From: Druceiella hillmani | Taxonomy: Eukaryota > Arthropoda > Insecta > Lepidoptera > Hepialidae | Reading direction: 5' to 3' | Length of the DNA stretch: 64,000 nucleotides | NCBI GenBank assembly: GCA_039881145.1 | Contig: JAYKKI010000003.1 | Location: 10,998,501-11,062,500, forward strand | In this document: positions 12,667 to 23,470 of the stretch, in pieces | Layout of the letters: each line of letters starts with the position of its first letter | Numbering within the stretch: the stretch's first letter is position 1 | Program-made: the position numbers and the translations under genes | Notes under the pieces: generated by a model | Told to the model about the DNA's origin: nothing | Database searches by the model: none | The model's input: the letters and a program-made list of their open reading frames with translations, nothing else

Positions 12667-14861
12667 TAGATTTTGTTTAGATTTTATTGATCCTCCCAAA
12701 ATTTCATTCATTGATACAAACAAATAGTAATATCTTAAGTGCCGATTAAGGCTGCTACTAAAAAAACGGAACCCTTATAAGATCATTTGTATTTTTATTT
12801 ATCACTAAAATGTAATTTTATTATTATACTGTTTTCTAGTGAATTTCTTTGTGATATACGATTATAAAAAAATATAAATTTTTAATCCAATATTTTCTGA
12901 GTCAGAAAATTATCATTTAAATCAATGTAAAATATTATATAATTTACTTTCAAAGTACGTAATAATGCATTATAATTCTCTAATAGACGAAATTTTAAAT
13001 GGAAATGGGAAAAAAACAAAACCAAGTTAGAGCGCCAATTACTAGCCGATACATATGTGTACGTTTATTATTTTTAAGCAGCCGAAATTTAAATCGATAT
13101 CATTAATATTTTTTCGTAAATACAGAAAATAAAGATATGAAAGAATACAGAACAAAAAATATCGTCATATTATTGTGCCTATTGAATGTAATTTATTATT
13201 TATCAGTCACATATTTAATTAAACATTTTGAATTGAAAATTCCGCTTTAATAACCAAATAAAGTTGAAATTATCGCACACTCAACTTTGCTGATACGGAA
13301 ATACGAAAGCAACGCCCCAAAGTTTGACCAACACTTGAAACTTTTCACCACTAATGTTTCAATAAAATGTAACAGCTTAGAATTATTATACCATTTTAAA
13401 TCTGTAGAGGTCAAACGACTTGTTTTCCTTTGCGTTTTGTGTTTCTTGACATTATTACTACACTTTACTAATTTAGGCAAAATGTACGGTTTATTTTATT
13501 ACTTCAGCAGTTTGGGCAAAATAAGCAAAGAAAATAATCAAGGTACAAAGTATAAACCCGGAATTTCCCGATATTTCTGAATTTTAAAAATTTTTAAGAA
13601 ACTGTATAAAAATGTTAAATTGTTGTATAGAAGATAGAATCAATAATACATATATTTGTTTCTCAATCACTTTGCAGCTATTTTGGCACCGCTTTTTTCA
13701 ACTCGAGAAAAAGCAGGAAGTCATATTTTTGGTACGTATAATAAAACCAATAGAATTTTCTCATTGTACAAATTTGGTTGTTGAAGCAAGCAATACCTAA
13801 AAATAGGGGCGAAATTCAATATTGCTATGACCATAATATTCAATAAATATGAACGCAGAAAATTAAATTACTTGTTCAGAGTTAGATATAAAAAGTCTGC
13901 ACTAACTTGACCGCTGTTACTTTACTACTTTTTACGTCTAATTTTTTTTAAACAAGGACATTTTTTTGAATAAAATTTTTTAAAACAATTTGAGTTTATT
14001 TTTTGCATAGTTTTATAAAAAAATAAATAAGCTACTTTTCAATCATTAAAGAAATTTTATATTAACAACGAAATGCAAACCTAATTAATTTGCAGATTTG
14101 ATTAATTCGGTTTTGCCACCCAGTATGCCCTTTAAGCCTAGTGTAACCTTTGTCCGGTGAGCTTAGAAGAAGTGATACGGTAATTTCATTAAATTATGAA
14201 ATTATTATTATTTTAAGATGTTGCCTAGTTAACCATGACTTGAATCGGTAGAATACAGTAGAGTTCCTTATTGTAACACATTTGGCAACAACTCGAATCA
14301 TTTCTACACAATCACACACTTGAGAGTAAGAATCCTACGAAGTTTGAATACGTTCATTTCATAAAATATGGTTTGCTAATCAATAATGAGATTTTCATTC
14401 AGCTTTTTGAGAAATTGTCACGTCAGTTTATTTCTATAGTTATGCAGTGAAAATTTTGTAGAATAAATTTCTGGAAACTGTACAATTTCTGAATGTCTTC
14501 TAAGTTGAATTAATTTTTTTAGTATTGTGATTAGTTATTCCTTCAGAATAATTTTTTTCTAATTTGTGAAATAACTTTCGAAGTTGTTTATTTCCAACGT
14601 TTATTCGTTTTTGGCTTTAGTTTTTAATGGAATAATTGGTCACTAATTGGAAACCAACTAAGAAAATGGAGCACTTATATTCTTTATTAATATTCCTATT
14701 TAATTACACCAGAGTGGTAATATTTTACAAAGATCTATTTAAATTAATATGTAATTCTTAGGCACGCTTAAGAAATAAAGTATAAAAAAATACTCTGGAA
14801 GTAAAAAAATATAGGCACATTGTATATATATGTTAAATTTTCACCTCATTCTAACACTTAA

Positions 14862-14879
14862 CCCGGCGTCATTGTTGCT
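14862..14879 (+). repeat. Left terminal inverted repeat of the piggyBac-like element
   Basis: It begins CCCGGCGTCAT directly after TTAA. Two mismatches separate it from the inverse of 16598-16615. This is the expected binding and cleavage end for a piggyBac-type transposase. Confidence 0.9.
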
Positions 14880-14894
14880 GGGTATCTAATACCC
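14880..14894. repeat. Small terminal-proximal hairpin in the piggyBac-like element
   Basis: GGGTAT-CTA-ATACCC is a perfect 6-bp stem starting one base inside the left terminal repeat. It repeats the GGGTA/TACCC theme of the subterminal blocks. Confidence 0.6.
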
Positions 14895-15033
14895 GACGCA
14901 TTTTAAAACGGTATAACTTTAAAACAAAATGCGCGCGTAAATTGTCCGTTACAGTAGCTGCGGTTGTTGACCTCTTTTTGCGTATTCACTCGTCTATTTA
15001 GTGTTGCTGCGGCGACGACGGAGTTTACACATG

Positions 15034-15040
15034 TATAAAG
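15034..15040 (+). promoter_or_regulatory. TATA-like box of the transposase gene
   Basis: TATAAAG lies about 120 bp before the chosen ATG (15160), in the GC-richer 5' part of the transposon. The position suits a core promoter for the former transposase. This is inferred from position and motif only. Confidence 0.4.
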
Positions 15041-15047
15041 AGCGCGC

Positions 15048-15076
15048 GGGTAAGTTATACCCGGCCACAATGGCTA
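15048..15076 (+). repeat. Left subterminal hairpin/direct-repeat copy in the piggyBac-like element
   Basis: GGGTA-N5-TACCC is followed by GGCCACAATGGCTA. A matching block in the same orientation lies at 16556-16584, with 17 of 18 bases identical over acccggccacaa(t/c)ggcta. It is therefore a subterminal direct repeat, each copy able to form a small stem. Confidence 0.75.
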
Positions 15077-15159
15077 TGTAACATTTATATAGACAGTTTG
15101 TTTGTTGTTTTTTATTGTTTATTGATAAATTGCATATCGTTTTTCACAGTTTTATAACC

Positions 15160-16256
15160 ATGTCTTATGAAAAGGAACAAAGTCGACTCCTAGCCTTGTT
15201 TGAACAAGCTAACGTTAGTGACAATGAACAGTGCAGCTCAGACGATGAGGGTGAAATCGATCATCTTTCAGAGCGAAGTCAAGGCAGTGATACGGAACAA
15301 GAATGCAGTGATGATGAGCAAGAAGCAATTGTTTCAACAAGTAACCAGCAGTTTTATATTGGTAAAGACAATTCCACCAAATGGTCTTCGCAACCACCTC
15401 GGACCAACGTTCGCACAAGGTCAGAAAACATAATATTACAAAAACCTGGGGTAAAGCTTATTGCGCAAAATGATAAGACTGAAATAGAGTGTTGGAGACG
15501 CTTTATAACTAATAATATGCTGGAACAAATACTTCGTCATACTAATGCTAAGATTAAACAGAGACAATTGTCTAACAATAAACAATCGCTTCAGTATTTA
15601 TTGAAAGAGACAACTATAGACGAACTATTAGCTTTGTTTGGCTTGTTATACTTAGCCGGACTAAATCGTTCTAATCGCCTAAGCGTTCTAATCGTTCTAA
15701 TCGGTCTAAAGTGGTGCTGGTATTGTCTTCCCTTCATCATGACTAAAACATTGATCCTGCTAGTGGTGAGAAAAGGAAACCAGAGATAATCACATTCTAT
15801 AATTCTACGAAAGCTGGCGTCGATGTGGTTGATGAGCTCTGTGCTACCTATGATGTACCTTGAAACTCTAAACGCTGGCCAATGACAGTATTTTATGCGG
15901 TCATGAATGTAGCTGCAATAAATAGCGTGATTACTTTTCATGAAAATAATAACTCGAAAACAAACCAACATGATTTCCTTAGAAAACTCAGTCTATCAAT
16001 GCTTGAAGGTCACCTTCGCGTGAGAAACAATATGGAGAACTAACCGAGAGGCTTACGTAAACGTATTCACTAACAATTTGGTGAAGTTATGACCTACCCT
16101 CCGAATAAAACTTCAAAAACATACAGGAGATGCAAACACTGTCCTTCTGCCAAAGACAAAAAAACTAGGCATAACTCCAATAAGTGTAACAAGCCTATTT
16201 GTATGCAGCACATTATTCCATTATGTCAAAGTTGCGTTGATCTCGATATCGAATAA
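15160..16256 (+). pseudogene. piggyBac-type transposase pseudogene with deleted catalytic core
   Basis: The start is the ATG at 15160; an upstream in-frame ATG at 15115 is less likely because family proteins begin shortly before an acidic N-terminus like this one. The first ~170 codons give a Ser/Asp/Glu-rich N-terminal region and the beginning of the DDE transposase domain (LLALFGLLYLAG). The reading then enters a 9-bp repeat tract (15666-15709) and resumes, in another frame, near the third catalytic region: KPEIITFYNSTKAGVDVVDE, with the two Asp residues three apart that are typical of piggyBac. The segment carrying the first two catalytic Asp residues is gone (roughly 250 residues judged from usual family length). 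In the downstream frame, stops occur at 15744, 15861, 16041 and 16071. The C-terminus keeps a Cys/His-rich zinc-binding pattern (CKHC ... CNKPICMQH ... CQSC) before the natural stop at 16254-16256. The gene is non-functional. Confidence 0.92.
15666..15709 (+). repeat. Five-unit 9-bp tandem repeat at the transposase deletion junction
   Basis: Units are variants of TCGTTCTAA (15666, 15675 with one base missing, 15683, 15692 and 15701). The tract sits exactly where transposase homology stops and resumes about 250 residues later in another frame. It looks like filler made during break repair. Confidence 0.75.
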
Positions 16257-16270
16257 GTCATTATGTTAGT

Positions 16271-16276
16271 AATAAA
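16271..16276 (+). terminator. Polyadenylation signal of the transposase pseudogene
   Basis: AATAAA begins 15 bases after the transposase stop codon (16254-16256). AATAAA is common by chance in such AT-rich DNA, but its position here fits. Confidence 0.4.
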
Positions 16277-16555
16277 TAAGCTTTGTTATATATAGTTTCT
16301 GATTTCATGTTTATGTACTAAAGAAAATTTTATGTTCTGTTTCTAAATGTTAAATATTTTTTATTTTTGAATATATTTTTAAGTTACGTTCTAAAAAAAT
16401 GATCTCAGAATAAGAAGATCTAATTTGATAATAATTTGGTCAGGTTGTGATAAATAAATGTTTAATTTTTATAAATAATGTTTGTAATTACCTATTTCCC
16501 TAATATAGAAAACTAATATTGACATAAGCTTGATTCAGTGTACAATAATGCACAT

Positions 16556-16584
16556 GGGTACAACTTACCCGGCCACAACGGCTA
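16556..16584 (+). repeat. Right subterminal hairpin/direct-repeat copy in the piggyBac-like element
   Basis: GGGTA-N5-TACCC is followed by GGCCACAACGGCTA, in the same orientation as the copy at 15048-15076. It lies about 30 bp inside the right end. Confidence 0.75.
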
Positions 16585-16597
16585 AGTTCTGTTTAGT

Positions 16598-16615
16598 AGC
16601 CACGATGACGCCGGG
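16598..16615 (-). repeat. Right terminal inverted repeat of the piggyBac-like element
   Basis: It ends ATGACGCCGGG immediately before TTAA (16616-16619). The last 11 bases are an exact inverse of the left end. Confidence 0.9.
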
Positions 16616-18608
16616 TTAAGATAGCGTGTCATAAGTATCAAATAAAATATTTTAATAAACTCATTGAAGGAACTGGAAATCAAGCTACTTGTTTATGATT
16701 CATCTATACACGTAACAAAAGTGCGGAATTGGTCTATCTTTATATTTAAGATATTAAAAAATATAATTTAGGGGCATATAATAAAAGTAGCAGAACGCAA
16801 AAATATTATTCTCGAAATTTTTGTGTGTTTTTCTGCAGGACGAGTTGTGTTGACGACACACAAAAATTGTGTTCGAATTGAACACGCATCACGTAACAAC
16901 TAATGACTTAATTTGGATGATTTTTGTTTTGGAGAACAATAAACACTTACTTCAAAAAACGTGTATTTCTTGTTTAACGTCTATTTTCATTGTTCAACGT
17001 CTATTTTTTGTTGTTAAGTCGATTCAATCAGAAAACAAGCAAATTTGATTTTTTTTAAATTTATTCATATTTTATTAGGAACTTCGACGAAATTTTTTAA
17101 CTGCTTTTGCGTGATACGTGAACAAATAAATAAGCTAAAAGACAAACGGACAAACATCCCAAAAACAATATTAAGCTATCAAGGTACAAACTTTAGAATC
17201 AAAAATAAAACTAAATCTACCAAAGTAATTAAATTGTATACGTTATTGAATTCAGACCCAATAGAGGAAATAAAATAAGCTTACAACGAGTACACACAAC
17301 ACCAAAAAATTTTATGTGTGGAAGAAGCCCGTATTTGCCCGGTTTGCCTATTAAGCATTTCTATTCTTTCTACACCACTCCCTATTTAATATCTGGCTAT
17401 GGAGATTTACTTTACATTGATGTAATGGCTATCCTAGGCACTTCTTCATTGTTATTTTACTAAAGCAATGTAAAGCAATTTAAAAAAAAAATAATTTGGT
17501 ATATCTTGTGATTGGGTCGACGGATTTTAATGAAACATAAATTATATGTTACTTCATGTGAATGTGTATTGTTTTTAAAGCGAGTCGTGTAAATTAAATC
17601 AATTATTGTTACCTGGTGAGTTTTCAAAGAAACACGCAACAAAACACAAAAAAAATTCAGAAACAATATTTTTGTTTTCCACTAATTGTATTGTGTACCT
17701 CTAAATATTTTTTTTGTAATATGTTCAATATAAAAACAGGCCGATTCTGTACTTTTATTACGTGTATTGAAGAATCAGGATTAAGTAGCTCGAGTTCCCG
17801 ATCCTGCAATAAAATCCTTAAAAACTATATCTTTACAAATTGTCCACCTGAAGATGTTCTCATTCAACGAAACCTAGGTCGCGGTTAATCATTTAAATAG
17901 AGTATAAATAATACTACAACACGCAGTTTATTGAGTTGTATTGAAACATTAAGTAATAATGAATTTCTGCGAAAAAAACACCAAATACATTCAAGATTTC
18001 AATATAATTAACAAACGTGGGGGTTTTATATTTAAGCAGAATAATAACAATTATACTGTTGAGATATTGTCCATTTACTTCCTTTTACGTCATATCTGTG
18101 AAAAAGTGTTTTATACATATCTAGTAACTCTAGAATTATATATGTCCAACGGCCACTATCAATACAATACCTTTCACATTAAGCAGCCACCTATTAACGT
18201 ACCATAACCAGTTCCATAATGATATTACTTCGTTTAAGTTTAAGATTGATTAAATCATGCACATCTTATTTCTCTCGGCGCGAAAATAACGACAAAAATA
18301 TAAAATTCCATTTGGATTTATATTTTTAAGAAACCCTAAACAACATCCATGTAGATTATTACGCGCACTTCGAATCAGCGTTTCTGCTTCTACACTTCAT
18401 AGTTACCTCTTAATTATTCTTATGTTCCTAAAACGGCGCAGTATAGCGCAATTTAAGATTAAGTTAATGAAAAGCAATCCTTTTACACGGAGAGAGATTT
18501 ATTCGCCTGTATATATACAAATTTCGGCTAAGAAATTTACGAGATTATAGGACATAATCCATGTTTGCCGAGAAGTTCGGTTATTCAAATTTCAACCATT
18601 TGGACCCT

Positions 18609-18647
18609 CATATTCCATACTTGACATCATATTCCATATTTAACATC
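18609..18647. repeat. 19-bp tandem repeat, two copies
   Basis: catattccatacttgacat is followed immediately by catattccatatttaacat; two differences. Confidence 0.75.
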
Positions 18648-21129
18648 GAACACTCTTTCAAATAAAAAAAATGATATCTTTTATTTAAATTGAAAGTTTG
18701 AGTGCCCTTAAGGGAAATTATTTTAAATTCCAACAACGATTTCGATCCCTATTTTGAAAAAAAATAAAAAAAATTCAAAAATATTTCAAATTTTCTGAAA
18801 TCGAAGCAGAAAGGCAAATTTCACTGTAAAATTTTATTTGAGACTTTTAAGCCCATGGCAATAGTAATTCCTGAGAAAACTCAAAATACGGACAGTACGA
18901 AACCGAAGTCTCAATATGAAGGTTCCGTTTTAACATTTTAGGTAAAGCACAACTAAGAGGACGAGTTATTTAAAGTAAATGAACTTAAGGCAATACAATA
19001 ATAAATTTATTCCTATATTTATCCCGGAGTGTACTTAAAGAACCGTGCTAACATGCAGTCTATCATATTTTTTCTTTTCATCTGATATATGTTTGTACGT
19101 ATATATCGAAGATAGAGAAATAATTAACTTACATCTTCCATTTTCATTAAAGATATACCTACGTATGTAAACTCAATTGTCAAGCCCCAGTAAAAATTAA
19201 ATATTCTTCTTTGCAATCCAGGTATGTAAATCCAAAATACAAATTAATATTATATAAAACCATTACTACAGTCTCATCAACATCGTTATTTAGAAATTAG
19301 TTTTAATATCTCAATAATATTTTTGAGAGTTCAGTGGGTGAGTAGATCAAATAACATAGCTATTTTTATCCGTTTACTAACAAGTAATGGATATATAAGG
19401 TTCGTATATTTAATATAGCAATAGCGTTCAAAATACTATTCAAATAAATCTATTTAATGTGAACTCGCAATACCAGAATTCCGGCTACACATTAGTACAG
19501 ATAAAATTTCAAATATTTAAGAATACACGGTGTTTCTAATAAATTATATTTTTCCGTATATAAATATATTACTTAGATCAAGCTTTACAGATATAAGACA
19601 TATAACTTAATTGGTATACTTTTAATCTACTAGTATAGGACGAACAAAATAATCTTGCATTAAAATATTTATTGAATGTTATTTTTCTGATTGTTTTCAG
19701 ATTTTTGGTAAAAACTGAACATGTGTTTTTGGAGTGGCTACGAAATATTATCGAACAGTAAAAACTTTATTAGCTTTCCTGGAGCTTGTTATAACTTTCC
19801 TCGACAGCAAATTGGAAATTAATTTCATCACGTTAAGAACAATTTAAAGTTTCAATTTATTCAACAAAGTCCCACGTAAAGTAGTTAACAAGTTAGTAAG
19901 AGTATGAAAGGAGTGGTTTGTTATCACTACAGAATGTTTCTGATATTCTTATTTTGTTAGAGACCTCAAATCAAAAAATAATATTTTTAAACACTTTTAG
20001 AATGACTTTCCACTCGATGAGATCAGTGAAAAATAATATCACAAAGTTCGGTATATTAAAAATGGTAATTAAAAAAAATTTCTTAGGGTAATCAACTTAG
20101 TCTTCCTGAAAGATAAAATGAACATAATCTGTCACGAATTTAAAGAGCTATGACGCCCTAACGCGCGAACGGATAGAATTTACAAAGTTGTTAGTCGTTT
20201 TGCCCATTGGGTTAACGAACCGTATAAAGGAACTGACTTTCGTTTAATTTCTCTTAATTAATATATATTTTCAATCAGAATTTTCGTAGGTAAATTCGTA
20301 GGTAACCATTTTAAGGGTGAAGTATTCAAATGCGTATAAAGTAGTAAGCGCGGGCATGAAATTTAGCATTTACAAAGTAGATTAGAAAATAATTTTGTGA
20401 ACTAGATGAAATAGAATTTATTTTGTGGAAAATCTCTACATATTGAACGGTAAATGTATGAGGTGAGCGCCGTAATAAGTGCATCGTTTTATGCTAGCAT
20501 TTTAAACGGGGACTCCTAAATATGATTATATTTTTAATTAAATAAAGTTGTTCTATCTAATACTGTGGAATAAATTAAGGCAGCTAAATCTTCGTATCTG
20601 CTTGCCGTCATCTCAGTCCTGTCCATTCTCCGTCTGGGTTACCTTGGCTGAGTTTGGTATAATTAGAATTAATATAACAAACATTAGTTTTTAAAAGAGA
20701 TATCTTTCACCCGTCTATGCCATTAATAAATTCATTAATTTATTTATCTTATTCGAAATAAATTGATATCAATACAAATGGCGTCTTATAACGGCATAGA
20801 TATATTTTCAAAGCAAGACAAAATATTTCTGCTTTCTGTAAGGCATGATAACGTAATATTTATTTATTTTCAATACTTCGTAGGTAGATAAATGCTGATA
20901 CGTGCTCTTAAGAAAATTTATTCAATCATTGTGTCGAATGTTGCAAGTCTCTGAAAACAAATACGAGTATAATAGCAAATATTTTATTTCATATAAATAT
21001 TATAACCCATAAAGATAAGTTGAAGGTAAAATTCCAAATAATATCGTTCAATAAATTATCACTTGTATATCTATGCAAGAAAAATAAACAGTATGTTTTA
21101 TATGTTTTTAGGAAATTAAGGGAAGCTTA

Positions 21130-21161
21130 TGCATCGTGACCCAGACTTTTGCATCGTGACC
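21130..21161. repeat. 12-bp direct repeat, period 20
   Basis: tgcatcgtgacc occurs at 21130-21141 and again at 21150-21161. Confidence 0.6.
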
Positions 21162-21350
21162 TCAGAAATACGCAATATAATAGAATCCGTATTTTATATC
21201 GATTTAAATCCTTTATCTTTTAGGTAATTTATTTAAAGCTTGGGCGCTGATTGTTTTCAACTGACTGTATTTTGCTCTGTTTATGCCCTACAATAAAAGA
21301 TTTTTCTAGAGAAGTGTCGATGTTGTGGTTAAAAACTAACTAGCTCACAT

Positions 21351-21357
21351 TATATAT

Positions 21358-21408
<51 letters not shown>
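21351..21408. repeat. (TA)n microsatellite
   Basis: An almost uninterrupted TA run with one A insertion. Confidence 0.95.
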
Positions 21409-21411
<3 letters not shown>

Positions 21412-22190
21412 TTTTTTTTATAATTCCATTAACATTTCACATTTTTTTGACCAACTAGGACTGTAATACTAAAATCGAAATCATTCCGTTAGATGCAAAT
21501 AATAAATGGTTTTCCTATTATGTCCTATGCTTTTTGATACAATAAGAGTTAATATCTATTTCATAGCTGCACATCTATCCAAAACTTTATATATTCATGT
21601 TGGAATCTACATAATATATTTAGATACCAGGCGGACTTAAATATAAAAATTTAATTTTGATGGCAAAATAATAATAAGAAATTGAATTTTTATTTATTTT
21701 GAGACCAATAAATAGATTAAAATTGAATTACTCTCTAATTTAATTAATTTAATTTGATATGATTAAAATAATTCCATCTTCACAGGTTGGATTTCAATAT
21801 TTTAAAAATTATAACATTTGATGTATTATGTATAATTGGAATGAATTATTTGAGATATTTTTAAGAAAATATATTGGTATTTATACAAATTGATGAATTG
21901 AATGTAGAGTAGACAGTGTGTTTTAACATATATGTTCATCATAACTAAACATTTATTTATTGATAATGTACATTTATTTACATAATAAATAAAATATCCG
22001 TATGTGTATTTATATCCGTGCTTTATAATTTAAAATTAAAGGAATATTTCGTCATAATGCCTTACAAAGAGCAAAACCTCAATAAAATTTTTAAATCAAA
22101 TTTAAACTCACTTCCGATTATCCGATGAAGCTATAATTTGGAAAATATATACAACCCCGATGAAGAAGCAATATTATAGACATTTGTCAT

Positions 22191-22334
22191 TTAGATGGTG
22201 TGATATTCGAGATAGAAGGTGGCTACATCATCTTTGTTCTGGCGGACGTATTCCCACCAACTTTGGGCATTTAGGCTTTCACCTTTAGTTTTCAAGACGT
22301 ACAAACAGAGATATTCGTTCGTACGTCTTAAAAA
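22191..22334 (-). CDS. Candidate 3'-terminal coding exon of an unrecognised gene
   Basis: On the minus strand a textbook acceptor (a T-rich tract then TTTTTTCAG, ending at 22335) is followed by 47 open codons and a TAA (22193-22191). The peptide begins FLRRTNEYLCLYVLKTKGES and contains AQSWWEYVRQNKDDVATFY. It is unusually complex for this AT-rich region, with Trp, Arg and Asp and no low-complexity runs. The exon would begin in phase 0. The open frame extends to 22376 upstream only through the pyrimidine tract, so that part is probably intron. Upstream exons should lie at higher coordinates, but none was recognised with confidence. I do not recognise the protein. A pseudogene fragment is the main alternative. 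Confidence 0.5.
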   Translation of the reverse strand, partial: FLRRTNEYLCLYVLKTKGESLNAQSWWEYVRQNKDDVATFYLEYHTI

Positions 22335-22376
22335 CTGAAAAAATATAAGAAAAAAAGTGATACATAAAAGATTCAT

Positions 22377-23470
22377 ATTTTATATTACTGGTTTGATAAT
22401 TTATTTTGATTATTCAATTGCGGGCAGTTTAATGTAATGACGAATATCTAAACAGTGAGTAATGTACATAACTCTCAACTTGGGAAATTCTCACTCTTAC
22501 GTGACTTTTAAATTAAAACAGCAATTTATAGCAAAATTTGAGTCATACAAAGTAAGTGTCCATGATTTAAAAAACAATATAAATTATGAAATTAGTGATC
22601 TAAAATTTTAATCTTTTTCTGTTCCACTAATTTTCTAAATTTTTCAAGGTAACTAAATTATTTTAATTAAAAATAACATAAGTAAGTGTTTTAAGCACGA
22701 CAAAATCGACCACGGTAACACAAACGGAGAACAGACGTGCCTGACATGACGGTAAGCCGATACAAAGACTTATGGACTTTAATTTATTCTACAGTACTGT
22801 ACGAAACAGCCCAAATAATTGACAAAGAGATTAAATGTCAAGGTAGTAAATCCGTATTTACTACTTACTTCACTTTGCGGTGCAGTTTGAGTGTAAGGAT
22901 TTCTTACAAAATACACTTATTCTATTTCTTCTCCGTTGTAGTCCACGAAATTTTTCTCCTAAAATACATTGTATATGTTAAATTGCATGCCTCATAAACA
23001 TATCTCACTTTCTCTACCGTAAAAATCTGTAAGTGAAATATTTTTCTCCCTGAGCGCTCCTTTTACTTGTATGTAACATATACTTATTATTTTCCTAATT
23101 TTTTGGATGCAATTCATTTTTCTTATTACGTACTTTCATTTGCAAATTAGTAAAAAATATATAATTTTCAAAACACCATATATGAGCTGTCAAGTTTTAT
23201 ATTGATGTGGGTCGATTATGAGTTTTAAATTAATTTATAAATTACGATATCAGATAAAAAATCATAATCCATATTTAATACTTTTTTTCAAATTTAATTA
23301 TTCGCTTCGAAAGTTATTTAAATACCATTATTTTATATTTAAGAGTGAATTATTAAAAGAAATCAAATAAAAAATTGAAACTAAAATAATGATACTAACG
23401 GTAAAGTACACGTCAGTACAATTGCATGGACTACACCAGTCAGTACAAATCAAAACTATATTAAAATTAA
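22377..23470. other. Gap between candidate exon and decayed TE-like gene
   Basis: One plus-strand open frame at 22737-22997 is unrecognised. If the 22.2-kb minus-strand exon is real, part of this is its intron. Confidence 0.45.

Larger units (their letters stand above)
10301..14857. other. AT-rich DNA with weak signals only
   Basis: Short open frames occur at 10685-10951 and 11227-11445. Between them is a TATA-like ATATATAAAAAGG at about 10974-10986. Their compositions do not give a recognisable product. The 12.5-kb inverted repeat and microsatellite lie here. Confidence 0.5.
14858..16619 (+). mobile_element. piggyBac-like DNA transposon, internally deleted and inactive
   Basis: A TTAA at 14858-14861 and another at 16616-16619 flank the element, as in piggyBac-superfamily integration. 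Inside them, CCCGGCGTCAT (14862-14872) is matched by its exact inverse at 16605-16615, and the inverted match continues with two mismatches to about 18 bp. The unit between the TTAAs is about 1.75 kb, shorter than the usual 2.4 kb or more of autonomous elements. It contains one transposase gene in plus orientation with the middle missing, a TATA-like box before it (15034-15040), and an AATAAA after it (16271-16276). Hairpin-forming subterminal repeats sit inside both ends. The near-perfect termini suggest it could once have been mobilised in trans, but it cannot encode an active enzyme now. Confidence 0.93.
16620..22190. other. AT-rich DNA without recognised genes
   Basis: Chance open frames of 60-90 codons (17.0-18.2 kb) have no recognisable motif. 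It contains the 18.6-kb and 21.1-kb small repeats and the 21.35-kb (TA)n. Confidence 0.6.

Noticed and set aside
13287..13580. 97-codon frame with a hydrophobic segment
   Set aside because: T-rich DNA yields such Leu/Phe runs by chance; an overlapping frame is open on the other strand.
15215..15971. Other-frame ORFs inside the transposase region
   Set aside because: Shadows of the transposase reading.
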